The position numbers were made by a program, and so were the translations under genes. Source: Streptomyces antimicrobicus (GTDB lineage: Bacteria > Actinomycetota > Actinomycetes > Streptomycetales > Streptomycetaceae). From it: a stretch of 44,701 nt of DNA. Location of the stretch: assembly GCF_020532625.1 (NCBI RefSeq), contig NZ_JAJAUY010000038.1, positions 1 to 44,701 of the forward strand, given 5' to 3'. The notes beneath the pieces were generated by a model. It was not told the DNA's origin and made no database searches. It saw only the letters and a program-made list of their open reading frames with translations. Shown here one piece after another: positions 6,673-14,959 of this stretch (position 1 is its first letter; every line of letters begins with the position of its first letter).

Positions 6673-9552
6673 ATGACAGAGACGGCGAGCGGCCCGGCAC
6701 GCGGTTCCCGCGCCAAGGGTGCCAAGGCAGCCGGCAAGGGCCTGCGGATCGAGCGCATCCACACCACCCCCGGCGTGCACCCGTACGACGAGGTCGTCTG
6801 GGAGCGCCGTGACGTCGTCATGACCAACTGGCGCGACGGCTCGGTCAACTTCGAGCAGCGCGGCGTCGAGTTCCCCGACTTCTGGTCGGTGAACGCGGTC
6901 AACATCGTCACCAGCAAGTACTTCCGCGGCGCGGTCGGCACCCCGCAGCGCGAGACCGGTCTGAAGCAGCTGATCGACCGGATCGTCAAGACGTACACGA
7001 AGGCCGGCCAGGACCACGGTTACTTCGCCTCCCCCGCCGACGCCGAGATCTTCGAGCACGAGCTGACCTACGCCCTGCTCCACCAGATCTTCAGCTTCAA
7101 CTCCCCGGTCTGGTTCAACGTCGGCACGCCGCAGCCGCAGCAGGTCTCCGCCTGCTTCATCCTGTCCGTCGACGACTCCATGGAGTCGATCCTCGACTGG
7201 TACAAGGAAGAGGGCATGATCTTCAAGGGCGGCTCCGGCGCCGGCCTGAACCTCTCCCGCATCCGCTCCTCCAAGGAGCTCCTCTCCTCCGGCGGCAACG
7301 CCTCCGGCCCGGTCTCCTTCATGCGCGGCGCCGACGCCTCCGCAGGAACGATCAAGTCGGGCGGCGCCACCCGCCGCGCGGCCAAGATGGTCGTGCTCGA
7401 CGTGGACCACCCGGACGTCGAGGACTTCATCGAGACCAAGGTGAAGGAGGAGGAGAAGATCCGCGCCCTGCGCGACGCGGGCTTCGACATGGACCTGGGC
7501 GGCGACGACATCACGTCCGTCCAGTACCAGAACGCCAACAACTCCGTCCGCGTGAACGACGAGTTCATGACGGCCGTCGAGAACGGCACCGAGTTCGGCC
7601 TGCGCGCCCGCATGACCGGTGAGGTCATCGAGACGGTCGACGCCAAGAAGCTGTTCCGCAAGATGGCCGAGGCCGCGTGGGCCTGTGCCGACCCGGGCAT
7701 CCAGTACGACGGTGTGATCAACCACTGGCACACCTGCCCGGAGTCCGGCCGTATCACCGCCTCCAACCCGTGCAGCGAGTACATGCACCTGGACAACACG
7801 TCCTGCAACCTCGCCTCGCTGAACCTGATGAAGTTCCTCAAGGACGACGGCAAGGGCAACCAGTCCTTCGAGGTCGAGCGCTTCGCCAAGGTCGTCGAGC
7901 TCGTCATCACCGCGATGGACATCTCCATCTGCTTCGCCGACTTCCCGACCCGGAAGATCGGCGAGAACACCCGCGCCTTCCGCCAGCTCGGCATCGGCTA
8001 CGCCAACCTCGGCGCCCTGCTGATGGCGACCGGCCACGCCTACGACTCCGACGGCGGCCGCGCGCTGGCCGCCTCCATCACCTCGCTGATGACCGGCACC
8101 GCGTACAAGCGCTCCGCCGAGCTCGCCGCCGTCGTCGGCCCGTACGACGGCTACGCCCGCAACGCCGAGCCGCACCAGCGCGTCATGAAGCAGCACGCCG
8201 ACGCCAACGCCGCCGCCCCGCGCATGGACGACCTGGACACCCCGGTGTGGGCCGCGGCCACCGAGGCCTGGCAGGACGTCATCCGCCTCGGCGAGAAGAA
8301 CGGCTTCCGCAACTCCCAGGCCTCCGTGCTCGCCCCGACCGGCACCATCGGTCTGGCGATGTCCTGCGACACCACCGGTGTCGAGCCGGACCTGGCCCTG
8401 GTCAAGTTCAAGAAGCTCGTCGGCGGCGGCTCGATGCAGATCGTCAACGGCACCGTCCCGCAGGCCCTGCGCCGCCTGGGCTACCAGGACGAGCAGATCG
8501 AGGCGATCGTCGCCCACATCGCCGAGCACGGCAACGTGATCGACGCCCCCGGCCTGAAGACCGAGCACTACGAGGTCTTCGACTGCGCCATGGGCGAGCG
8601 CTCCATCTCCCCGATGGGCCACGTCCGCATGATGGCCGCCATCCAGCCGTGGATCTCCGGCGCCATCTCCAAGACGGTCAACATGCCGGAGACGGCGACC
8701 GTCGAGGAGGTCGAGGAGATCTACTTCCAGGCCTGGAAGCTGGGCGTCAAGGCGCTCGCGATCTACCGCGACAACTGCAAGGTCGGCCAGCCGCTCTCCG
8801 CCAAGAAGAAGGAGGACGAGAAGGCCGAGGTCACCGCCAAGGCGGAGGAGACCATCCGGGCGACGGTCGAGAAGGTCGTCGAGTACCGTCCGGTCCGCAA
8901 GCGCCTGCCCAAGGGCCGCCCGGGCATCACCACCTCCTTCACGGTCGGTGGCGCCGAGGGTTACATGACCGCCAACTCCTACCCCGACGACGGTCTCGGC
9001 GAGGTCTTCCTGAAGATGTCCAAGCAGGGCTCGACCCTCGCGGGCATGATGGACGCCTTCTCCATCGCCGTCTCCGTCGGCCTGCAGTACGGCGTCCCGC
9101 TGGAGACCTACGTCTCGAAGTTCACCAACATGCGCTTCGAGCCGGCCGGCATGACGGACGACCCCGACGTGCGGATGGCGCAGTCGATCGTCGACTACAT
9201 CTTCCGCCGCCTGGCCCTGGACTTCCTGCCGTTCGAGACCCGCTCGGCGCTCGGCATCCACACCGCCGAGGAGCGTCAGCGCCACCTGGAGACCGGTTCC
9301 TACGAGCCGCTGGAGGAGGAGCTCGACACCGAGTCCCTCGCCCAGTCGGCCCCGCTGGCGGCGGTCCCGGCCCCGGCCGCGGTCGAGGTCCCGGCCCCGA
9401 AGAAGGTGGCCCACACCAACGCCGAACTCGTCGAGATGCAGCTCGGCGTCTCCGCCGACGCCCCGCTGTGCTTCTCCTGCGGCACCAAGATGCAGCGCGC
9501 CGGCTCCTGCTACATCTGCGAGGGCTGCGGCTCCACCAGCGGCTGCAGCTGA
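6673..9552 (+). CDS. nrdJ: Class II (adenosylcobalamin-dependent) ribonucleoside-diphosphate reductase
   Basis: 959 aa, the normal length for Streptomyces NrdJ, with no intein. ATG 6673 (MTETASGPARGSRAKG) is preceded by GGGAGG. The enzyme reduces ribonucleotides to deoxyribonucleotides with coenzyme B12 and works with or without oxygen. By analogy to class I enzymes, the redox pair is Cys161 (SACFIL) and Cys378 (TSCNLAS). The catalytic loop is N365-P-C367-S-E369 (NPCSE), with Cys367 as the thiyl-radical site. The C-terminus ends in a cysteine-rich zinc-ribbon tail (CFSCG ... CYICEGCGSTSGCS) that can re-reduce the active site. It is co-transcribed with nrdR and closed by a strong hairpin. Very secure. 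Confidence 0.98.
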   Translation: MTETASGPARGSRAKGAKAAGKGLRIERIHTTPGVHPYDEVVWERRDVVMTNWRDGSVNFEQRGVEFPDFWSVNAVNIVTSKYFRGAVGTPQRETGLKQLIDRIVKTYTKAGQDHGYFASPADAEIFEHELTYALLHQIFSFNSPVWFNVGTPQPQQVSACFILSVDDSMESILDWYKEEGMIFKGGSGAGLNLSRIRSSKELLSSGGNASGPVSFMRGADASAGTIKSGGATRRAAKMVVLDVDHPDVEDFIETKVKEEEKIRALRDAGFDMDLGGDDITSVQYQNANNSVRVNDEFMTAVENGTEFGLRARMTGEVIETVDAKKLFRKMAEAAWACADPGIQYDGVINHWHTCPESGRITASNPCSEYMHLDNTSCNLASLNLMKFLKDDGKGNQSFEVERFAKVVELVITAMDISICFADFPTRKIGENTRAFRQLGIGYANLGALLMATGHAYDSDGGRALAASITSLMTGTAYKRSAELAAVVGPYDGYARNAEPHQRVMKQHADANAAAPRMDDLDTPVWAAATEAWQDVIRLGEKNGFRNSQASVLAPTGTIGLAMSCDTTGVEPDLALVKFKKLVGGGSMQIVNGTVPQALRRLGYQDEQIEAIVAHIAEHGNVIDAPGLKTEHYEVFDCAMGERSISPMGHVRMMAAIQPWISGAISKTVNMPETATVEEVEEIYFQAWKLGVKALAIYRDNCKVGQPLSAKKKEDEKAEVTAKAEETIRATVEKVVEYRPVRKRLPKGRPGITTSFTVGGAEGYMTANSYPDDGLGEVFLKMSKQGSTLAGMMDAFSIAVSVGLQYGVPLETYVSKFTNMRFEPAGMTDDPDVRMAQSIVDYIFRRLALDFLPFETRSALGIHTAEERQRHLETGSYEPLEEELDTESLAQSAPLAAVPAPAAVEVPAPKKVAHTNAELVEMQLGVSADAPLCFSCGTKMQRAGSCYICEGCGSTSGCS

Positions 9553-9592
9553 TCACCGGCCCCGCCATGACCCGGCGGTGACCGACCGGACC

Positions 9593-9631
9593 GACAAGCG
9601 GGACCTGCCCTTCGGGCGGGTCCCGCTTGTC
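9593..9631 (+). terminator. Strong intrinsic terminator after nrdJ with UUCG loop
   Basis: The arms GACAAGCGGGACCTGCC and GGCGGGTCCCGCTTGTC form a 17-bp stem (one G-U pair), closed by a C(UUCG)G tetraloop. It starts 40 nt after the nrdJ stop and ends 60 nt before the next start. No T-run follows. Confidence 0.9.
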
Positions 9632-9691
9632 GTCGTCGATCATGGGTACGGGCGCCCGGCCGTCGGGCGTGCGCAAGGGCGGGGGAGTGCC

Positions 9692-10513
9692 ATGTGGAGC
9701 GGTGACCGGCTGGACCTGGACGGGTACCTGGAGCGCATCGGGTACGGCGGCGAACTGCGGCCGGACCTGGCGACGTTGGCCGCGGTGCAGCGGGCGCACA
9801 CCGCCGCCGTGCCGTTCGAGAACCTCGACGTGCTGCTCGGCCGGCCCGTCGCCCTGGACCTGCCGGGCCTGGAGCGCAAGCTCGTACGCGGCGGTCGCGG
9901 CGGCTACTGCTACGAGCAGAACTCGCTGCTCGCCGCCGCGCTGGAGCGGATCGGCTTCGACGTGGCCGCCCGCGGCGCCCGCAACCGCACCCGCGGGGAC
10001 GCCCTGCTGCCGGTGACCCACGCCCTGCTCGTCGTCACCGTGGACGGCGAGCCCTGGCTCGTGGACGCCGGGTTCGGCGCGAACGGGCCGACCGAGCCCG
10101 TGCCGCTGCGCCCGGGGAGCGGGACCACCCAGGGCGACTGGGACTTCGGGGTGGCCGAGGAGGACGAGGGGCTGCTCGTCCTGCGCACCCGGCGGACCGG
10201 CGAGCCGTGGCGGGACCTGTACGCGTTCGCCCCGCAGCGGCTGTACCCCGTCGACTTCGCCCTGATGAACCACTGGAGTTCCACCCACCCGGCGTCCTTC
10301 TTCACCGGCCGGCTCGTCGCGATGCTCCCGGGGCGGACCCGGCGGCTCGCGCTCGTGCAGCGCGAACTCGTGCGCTGGCTGCCCGGCGGGCACGAGGAGC
10401 GGTCCGCCGTCGCGCCCGAGGAGCTGCCCGGGACCGTCGAGCGGGAGTTCGGGATTCGGCTGCCCGGGCGAGACGCGGCTGAACTGGTGCGTATCCTCGC
10501 GGCCGGGGAGTGA
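9692..10513 (+). CDS. Arylamine N-acetyltransferase (NAT)
   Basis: 273 aa from ATG 9692 (MWSGDRLDLDGYLERIGY) with GGGGGAG upstream; an in-frame GTG at 9578 would read through the nrdJ terminator and is rejected. The NAT catalytic triad is complete: Cys73 in RGGYCYEQN, His109 in VTHALL and Asp124 in LVDAGFG. VPFENLDVLLG near residue 40 is the standard N-terminal NAT signature. NATs move an acetyl group from acetyl-CoA to arylamines, hydrazines or aminobenzoates; in actinomycetes they can also close amide bonds in ansamycins, but no such cluster is nearby. The terminator upstream makes it a separate unit. Confidence 0.93.
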   Translation: MWSGDRLDLDGYLERIGYGGELRPDLATLAAVQRAHTAAVPFENLDVLLGRPVALDLPGLERKLVRGGRGGYCYEQNSLLAAALERIGFDVAARGARNRTRGDALLPVTHALLVVTVDGEPWLVDAGFGANGPTEPVPLRPGSGTTQGDWDFGVAEEDEGLLVLRTRRTGEPWRDLYAFAPQRLYPVDFALMNHWSSTHPASFFTGRLVAMLPGRTRRLALVQRELVRWLPGGHEERSAVAPEELPGTVEREFGIRLPGRDAAELVRILAAGE

Positions 10514-10540
10514 CCCGGCCGCCGTCGTGCACCGTACGAT
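10510..10540 (+). promoter_or_regulatory. Promoter of a likely leaderless gene
   Basis: TACGAT (10535-10540) ends 6 nt before the GTG start at 10547. A TGACC-containing -35-like element (GTGACC, 10510-10515) overlaps the NAT stop codon. The spacing leaves no room for a ribosome site. Confidence 0.5.
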
Positions 10541-10546
10541 GGCGCG

Positions 10547-11152
10547 GTGCTGGTCAAGTGGATTCGCTGCACGGTGTCGGACCGACGCGGGTTCGAGCGC
10601 GGGCAGCGAAAATGGGCGGGGCTGCTCGGTGAACCGGGATTCCGGGGCCAGGGCGGCGGCTGGAGCCGTGGGCGCCAGGGCGTCGCGCACATCTTCGCGT
10701 TCTGGGAGAGCCGGTCGTTCTACGACTCGTTCATGGCCCGCTCCCACGACCGGCTGGCCGCCGCGCAGCACGGCACGTACGCCGACCCGCGCGTGACGCT
10801 CTTCGACCACCGCTTCGACGTCAAGACCGGCTTCGAGCCGCGGTTCACCGACGCCGACGTGGTGCGGGTGGCGCACTGCCGGGTGCGCGAGGGCCGGGTC
10901 GACCACTTCGCCCTCATGCAGGAGAAGGTCTGGAACCCCGCCATGGCCGGCTCCCCGGGCATGCTGCGCGGCCTGTTCGGGGAGGCGCCGGGGCGGGAGT
11001 TCCTGGTGCTGTCGATGTGGAAGTCGGCCGCCGAACACGGCAAGTACCGCCAGGAGCGGGTCGAGCGGCTGACGCTGCGGGCCCAGACCGAGGCGGACGT
11101 CGAGGCGCTCACCGGGGACGTCGTGGACCTGGAACCCAGCTGGACCGTGTGA
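10547..11152 (+). CDS. DUF4937/YdbC-like protein of unknown function
   Basis: 201 aa starting at GTG 10547 (MLVKWIRCTV). The N-terminal half (about residues 1-95) has WxxG-rich ferredoxin-like features (WAGLLGEPGF, GGGWSR, AHIFAFWESRSFYDSFM), recalling monooxygenase-like alpha/beta-barrel domains grouped as DUF4937. The C-terminal half (VRVAHCRVREGRVDHFALMQEKVWNPAM ... FLVLSMWKSAAEHGKY) looks like a second copy of the same fold: both contain a charged AH/HF segment and a W-x-S motif. No catalytic residues can be assigned. Its stop overlaps the next gene's ATG by one base (TGATG), so the two are translationally coupled. Function unknown. Confidence 0.75.
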   Translation: MLVKWIRCTVSDRRGFERGQRKWAGLLGEPGFRGQGGGWSRGRQGVAHIFAFWESRSFYDSFMARSHDRLAAAQHGTYADPRVTLFDHRFDVKTGFEPRFTDADVVRVAHCRVREGRVDHFALMQEKVWNPAMAGSPGMLRGLFGEAPGREFLVLSMWKSAAEHGKYRQERVERLTLRAQTEADVEALTGDVVDLEPSWTV

Positions 11153-11811
11153 TGGCACGACCACGGCGCATCGTCCTCGTCCGGCACGGCGAATCGGAGG
11201 GCAACACCGACGACACGGTCTACGAACGCCAGCCCGACCACGCCCTGCGGATGACCCGGGCCGGCCACGCGCAGGCCGCGGCCGCCGGCGTCCGGCTGCG
11301 CGAGATCTTCGGCGAGGAGCACATCAGCGCGTACGTCTCGCCGTACCGCCGTACCCTGCAGACCTTCCGCGACCTGGGGCTGGACCCGGCGCGGGTGCGC
11401 ATGCGCGAGGAGCCGCGGCTGCGCGAGCAGGACTGGGGGAACTGGCAGGACCGGGCCGACGTACAGCTGCAGAAGGCCCGCCGGGACGCGTACGGGCACT
11501 TCTTCTACCGCTTCGCGCAGGGCGAGTCCGGGGCCGACGTGTACGACCGGGTCGGGGCGTTCCTGGAGAGCCTGTACCGCAGCTTCGAGCACCCCGACCA
11601 CCCGCCGAACGTGCTGCTGGTGACGCACGGGCTGACGATGCGGCTGTTCTGCATGCGGTGGTTCCACTGGACGGTGGCCGAGTTCGAAGCCCTGTCCAAC
11701 CCTGGGAACGGGGAGTTCCGGATGCTGTTGCTCGGGGACGACGGGCGCTACCGTCTGGACCGCCCGTTTGAGCGGTGGACCACACCCGAGCCCTACGACC
11801 TGGACGGCTAG
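11152..11811 (+). CDS. Histidine phosphatase family protein (phosphoglycerate mutase-like)
   Basis: 219 aa. ATG 11152 shares its A with the upstream stop codon; a GTG one codon earlier is possible. Arg11-His12-Gly13 in IVLVRHGESEGN is the phospho-acceptor motif. YVSPYRRTLQTF supplies the second conserved arginine, EEPRLREQDWGNWQ the family acidic loop, and LLVTHGLTMRLFCMRW the second catalytic histidine. The fold covers phosphoglycerate mutases and many phosphatases; the short length and DWGNWQ loop point to a phosphatase rather than dPGM. Substrate unknown. Confidence 0.88.
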   Translation: MARPRRIVLVRHGESEGNTDDTVYERQPDHALRMTRAGHAQAAAAGVRLREIFGEEHISAYVSPYRRTLQTFRDLGLDPARVRMREEPRLREQDWGNWQDRADVQLQKARRDAYGHFFYRFAQGESGADVYDRVGAFLESLYRSFEHPDHPPNVLLVTHGLTMRLFCMRWFHWTVAEFEALSNPGNGEFRMLLLGDDGRYRLDRPFERWTTPEPYDLDG

Positions 11812-11823
11812 AGTGACCCAGCG

Positions 11824-12762
11824 ATGACCCCTGATTCCTCTCCCGAGCGTCCCCGGAGTCCCGACAGTCCGGACCGTCGCTACGCGCGCGCCCTGGACAG
11901 TCTGCGCGGACTGGCGATCGGTGACGCCCTGGGCTCCCAGTTCTTCGTCCCCGCGCACCTGCCGCTGCTCAAGCGGCGCGCCCTGCCCGCCGGGCCCTGG
12001 CAGTGGACCGACGACACCGAGATGGCCTGCTCGGTCGTGGCCGTCCTCGCCGCGCACGGCCGCATCGACCAGGACGCACTGGCCGCGTCGTTCGCGCACC
12101 ACCACGACGTCGACCGCGGCTACGGGCCCGCCGTGAACCGGATGCTCCGGCTGGTCCGCGAGGGCGGCGACTGGCGCACGCTCGCCGCCGAACTGTTCAA
12201 CGGGCAGGGCTCGTGGGGCAACGGCGCGGCGATGCGGATCGCGCCGCTGGGCGCCTGGTACGCCGACGACCCCGAACAGGCCACCCACCAGGCGGAGATC
12301 TCCTCGTACACCACGCACCAGCACCGCGAGGCGGTGTGCGGGGCGATGGCCGTGGCCGCGGCGGCGGCGCTCGCGGCGGCCCCGGACGGGCCGCCGAAGC
12401 CGGCCGACCTGCTGGACGCGGTGATCGCGCTGGTGCCGCGCAGCGCGGTCGGCGCGGGGCTGCGGCGGGCCCGGGACATGCTGGACTACGGCGACGCGAC
12501 CACGGTCGCGGCGGTGCTCGGCTGCGGGCGGCGCACGACCGCGCACGACACGGTGCCGTTCGCGCTGTGGTCGGCGGCGCGGTCGCTGGACGACTTCGAG
12601 CGGGCCTTCTGGACCACCGCGCAGGTGGGCGGGGACGTCGACACGACCTGTGCCATCGTCGGCGGCGTCCTGGGCGCGCGCGGCGCGGCGGCGCTCCCGG
12701 CGGACTGGCTGTCCCAGACCGAGGCCCTGCCGGCCTGGCTTCCGGAACACGCCACGCGCTGA
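11824..12762 (+). CDS. ADP-ribosylglycohydrolase family protein (DraG-like)
   Basis: 312 aa. Enzymes of this fold remove ADP-ribose from proteins or hydrolyse related N-glycosides, using two Mg ions. Metal and substrate motifs are in place: RGLAIGDALGSQFF near residue 28, QWTDDTEMA near 60 (the TDD metal triad), GSWGNGAAMRIAPLGAWY near 134 and GGDVDTTCAIVGGVLGA near 263. The first 18 residues are Ser/Pro-rich and probably disordered. It begins 12 nt after the phosphatase stop; TAGAGT (11809-11814) ends 9 nt before the ATG, so it may also have its own near-leaderless promoter. The physiological target is not known. Followed by a clear terminator. Confidence 0.9.
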   Translation: MTPDSSPERPRSPDSPDRRYARALDSLRGLAIGDALGSQFFVPAHLPLLKRRALPAGPWQWTDDTEMACSVVAVLAAHGRIDQDALAASFAHHHDVDRGYGPAVNRMLRLVREGGDWRTLAAELFNGQGSWGNGAAMRIAPLGAWYADDPEQATHQAEISSYTTHQHREAVCGAMAVAAAAALAAAPDGPPKPADLLDAVIALVPRSAVGAGLRRARDMLDYGDATTVAAVLGCGRRTTAHDTVPFALWSAARSLDDFERAFWTTAQVGGDVDTTCAIVGGVLGARGAAALPADWLSQTEALPAWLPEHATR

Positions 12763-12768
12763 CGCCGC

Positions 12769-12789
12769 GGGCCGTGCCGGGCACGGCCC
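12769..12789 (+). terminator. Intrinsic terminator after the ADP-ribosylglycohydrolase
   Basis: GGGCCGTGC and GCACGGCCC form a perfect 9-bp stem with a 3-nt loop, 6 nt after the stop codon, followed by CGCCTTTGTC. Confidence 0.8.
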
Positions 12790-12891
12790 CGCCTTTGTCA
12801 CGGTCCTGCCACAGGCCCTGCCGCCGCCGTCCGAAACCGCACGTCACAGCCCTACCCTGACCGCCTGACGGCGACTTGGGAGGGGGCCCGC

Positions 12892-14874
12892 ATGCCCGAC
12901 GACACGGACCGGCACGCGGACGACGCGGCGGGGCGGGCGGGACGAGCGGAACCGGGGGGACCGGGGGACGCGGCGGATGCCGGCGAACCGGCGGGCCCGG
13001 CGGACGCCGGCGAACCGGCGGGACCGGCGGACGCGGCTGGGCCGGCGGGCCCGGCGGACGCGGGCGAACCGGGGGGACCGGCGGACGCGGCTGGGCCGGC
13101 GGGATCGGCGGACGCGGGCGAACCGGCGGGACCGGCGGGATCGGCGGGATCGGCGGACGCGAGGGGACGGGCGGAACGGTCGGCGCGAGCGGAGGGGGCG
13201 GCCATGGCTGCGGCCGGGGCCGGGGCAGGGGCAGGGGATGCGGCCGGGGCCGGGGCGGGATCGGGGGCCGGTGCGCCCGGGTCCGTGCCCGCCATGATGC
13301 CCGCGCGGGACGCCGGGGCCGAGGCCTGGCGGGCCTGGTACGCGCAGCACGGGTACGTGCAGACGGCCGGGAAGGGTGCGGCGGCGTCGCCCGGTTGGGC
13401 CGCCACCGTCCAGGGCGCGGCCCCCGCGCCCGTACGGACCGGCACCCTCGTCGCCGCCGTGCTCAGCGGCCTGACCGCCGCACTCCTGCTCGGCGACGGG
13501 CTCGGCGCCGGTTTGCTCCTCGCCGTCCTGCCGGCCGTGGCCGCCGCGTACGTCGCCGCCCGCGCGGCAGGCCGCCGCGCCCGGCCCTGGACCCTCGTCT
13601 GGTCCCTCGGCTGTCTCGCCCTGCTCGCCGTGCCGGCCCTGCGCGACTCCGCCTGGCCTTCCTCCCTCGCCGTCCTGGCCGCCGTAGGACTCGCCGCGCT
13701 CGCGCTCTACGGCAGCCGCACTTGGCCGGGCGTGCTGCTCAGCCCGTTCGGCTTCGTGGACGGCGCCGTCACCGGCGTCCAGTGGGCCTGGGCCGGCCTG
13801 CGGGAGCGGGGCAGTGGCAGCCGGGACCGCTGGTGGCCCGTGGTCCGGGCCGCCGGCGTCGCGGTCGTCCTGCTCGTCCTCTTCGGCTCCCTCTTCGCCT
13901 CCGCCGACGCCGCCTTCGCGGACCTCCTCGGCGGGCTCACCCCCGACGTGACCGTCGGCGACAGCCCGCTGCGCGTGCTGCTCTTCCTCCTCGGCCTGCT
14001 GTCCGCCCTCGCCGTGGCCCGCGTCGCCGCCGCCCCGCTGCGCTGGGACCGGCTCACGATCACCCCCGGCCGCCCCCGCTCGCGGGTCGAGTGGGCGCTG
14101 CCGCTCGTCGTGCTCGACCTCCTCTTCGCCGGCTTCATCGCCGTCCAGCTCGCCGTGCTCTTCGGCGGTTACGCCAAGGTCCTGGAGCACACCGGCCTGA
14201 CCTACGCCGAGTACGCCCGCCAGGGCTTCTGGCAACTGCTCTGGGCCACCCTGCTCACCCTGGTCGTCATCGCCCTCGCCCTGCGCTGGGCGCCGCGTTC
14301 CGGCCCCGGCGACACCCGTCTCGTCCGGGGCGTCCTGGGCACGCTGTGCCTGCTCACCCTCGTGGTGGTGGCCTCGGCCCTGCGCCGCATGGACCTGTAC
14401 GTCGACGCGTACGGCCTCACCCGGCTCCGGGTCTCCGTGGCCGCCATGGAACTGTGGCTGGGGCTGGTCGTCGTCCTGCTCATGGCGGCCGGCGTGCTCG
14501 GCGCCCGCTGGCTGCCGCGCGCGGTGGTCGCGAGCGCCGGAGCCGCCGTCCTGGCGTTCGGCCTGCTCTCGCCGGACGGGCTGGTCGCCCGGCAGAACGT
14601 CGCCCGCTTCCAGCAGGACCGCGAGATCGACCTGGCGTACTTCCAGTCCCTGTCGGCGGACGCCGTCCCGGCCCTCGACCAACTGCCCGAGCCGCACCGC
14701 TCCTGCGCCCTGCGCGGCATCAACAACGGCCTGGCCGACGCGGGCCGCGTGCCCTGGTACGCCACCAGCCTCGGCGAGCAGCGGGCCAGGCGGATCCTGC
14801 GCGAGCGGCCGGTGACGGCCCCGTACGAGGTCTGCGCGAAGCTCGGCACCTTCGGCAGCCGCACCGAGCGCTGA
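12892..14874 (+). CDS. DUF4173-type polytopic membrane protein with low-complexity N-terminal tail
   Basis: 660 aa. ATG 12892 has a strong GGGAGGGGG ribosome site, so the odd N-terminus is translated. Residues 1 to about 140 are Gly/Ala/Pro/Asp/Glu-rich repeats (AGEPAGPADA) without predicted structure; EAWRAWYAQHGYVQ follows. From about residue 183 come some ten hydrophobic segments. RRMDLYVDAYGLTRLRVSVAAMELWL (about 500-525) is the signature stretch of DUF4173 proteins. The last 90 residues are soluble and include QDREIDLAYFQSLSADAVPALDQLPEP and CALRGINNGL. Function of the family is unknown. It converges on the MFS gene, with an 85-nt gap containing tandem duplications. Confidence 0.85.
   Translation: MPDDTDRHADDAAGRAGRAEPGGPGDAADAGEPAGPADAGEPAGPADAAGPAGPADAGEPGGPADAAGPAGSADAGEPAGPAGSAGSADARGRAERSARAEGAAMAAAGAGAGAGDAAGAGAGSGAGAPGSVPAMMPARDAGAEAWRAWYAQHGYVQTAGKGAAASPGWAATVQGAAPAPVRTGTLVAAVLSGLTAALLLGDGLGAGLLLAVLPAVAAAYVAARAAGRRARPWTLVWSLGCLALLAVPALRDSAWPSSLAVLAAVGLAALALYGSRTWPGVLLSPFGFVDGAVTGVQWAWAGLRERGSGSRDRWWPVVRAAGVAVVLLVLFGSLFASADAAFADLLGGLTPDVTVGDSPLRVLLFLLGLLSALAVARVAAAPLRWDRLTITPGRPRSRVEWALPLVVLDLLFAGFIAVQLAVLFGGYAKVLEHTGLTYAEYARQGFWQLLWATLLTLVVIALALRWAPRSGPGDTRLVRGVLGTLCLLTLVVVASALRRMDLYVDAYGLTRLRVSVAAMELWLGLVVVLLMAAGVLGARWLPRAVVASAGAAVLAFGLLSPDGLVARQNVARFQQDREIDLAYFQSLSADAVPALDQLPEPHRSCALRGINNGLADAGRVPWYATSLGEQRARRILRERPVTAPYEVCAKLGTFGSRTER
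12965..13160. repeat. In-frame minisatellite in the DUF4173 gene
   Basis: Alternating short units built on GGCGAACCGGCGGGACCG and GCGGACGCGG(C)TGGGCC recur about seven times, encoding Gly-Glu-Pro-Ala-Gly-Pro-Ala-Asp-Ala runs. Period is mostly 24 or 36 bp, so frame is kept. Confidence 0.8.
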
Positions 14875-14948
14875 GCGGGGCCGAGCGCTGAGCGGGCCCG
14901 GCCGGGGTGGCGTAGGCGAGGCCGGGTCGGCGTAGGTGAGGCCGGGTG
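14864..14948. repeat. Stop-codon-spanning duplications after the DUF4173 gene
   Basis: CCGAGCGCTGAGCGGG occurs at 14864-14879 and again at 14881-14896; the first copy contains the TGA stop of the DUF4173 gene. A second pair built on GGCGTAGGYGAGGCCGGGT follows at about 14909-14948. The 85-nt gap between the convergent genes consists almost wholly of these copies. Confidence 0.85.
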
Positions 14949-14959
14949 ACCGGGTGGCC

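Noticed and set aside
9578..9691. Extended N-terminus for the arylamine N-acetyltransferase from GTG 9578
   Set aside because: It would translate through the nrdJ terminator hairpin and adds 38 residues foreign to the family.
12844..14697. Long minus-strand frame opposite the DUF4173 gene
   Set aside because: The + strand frame has a strong ribosome site, membrane segments and the DUF4173 signature; the antisense is Gly/Glu/Arg low complexity.
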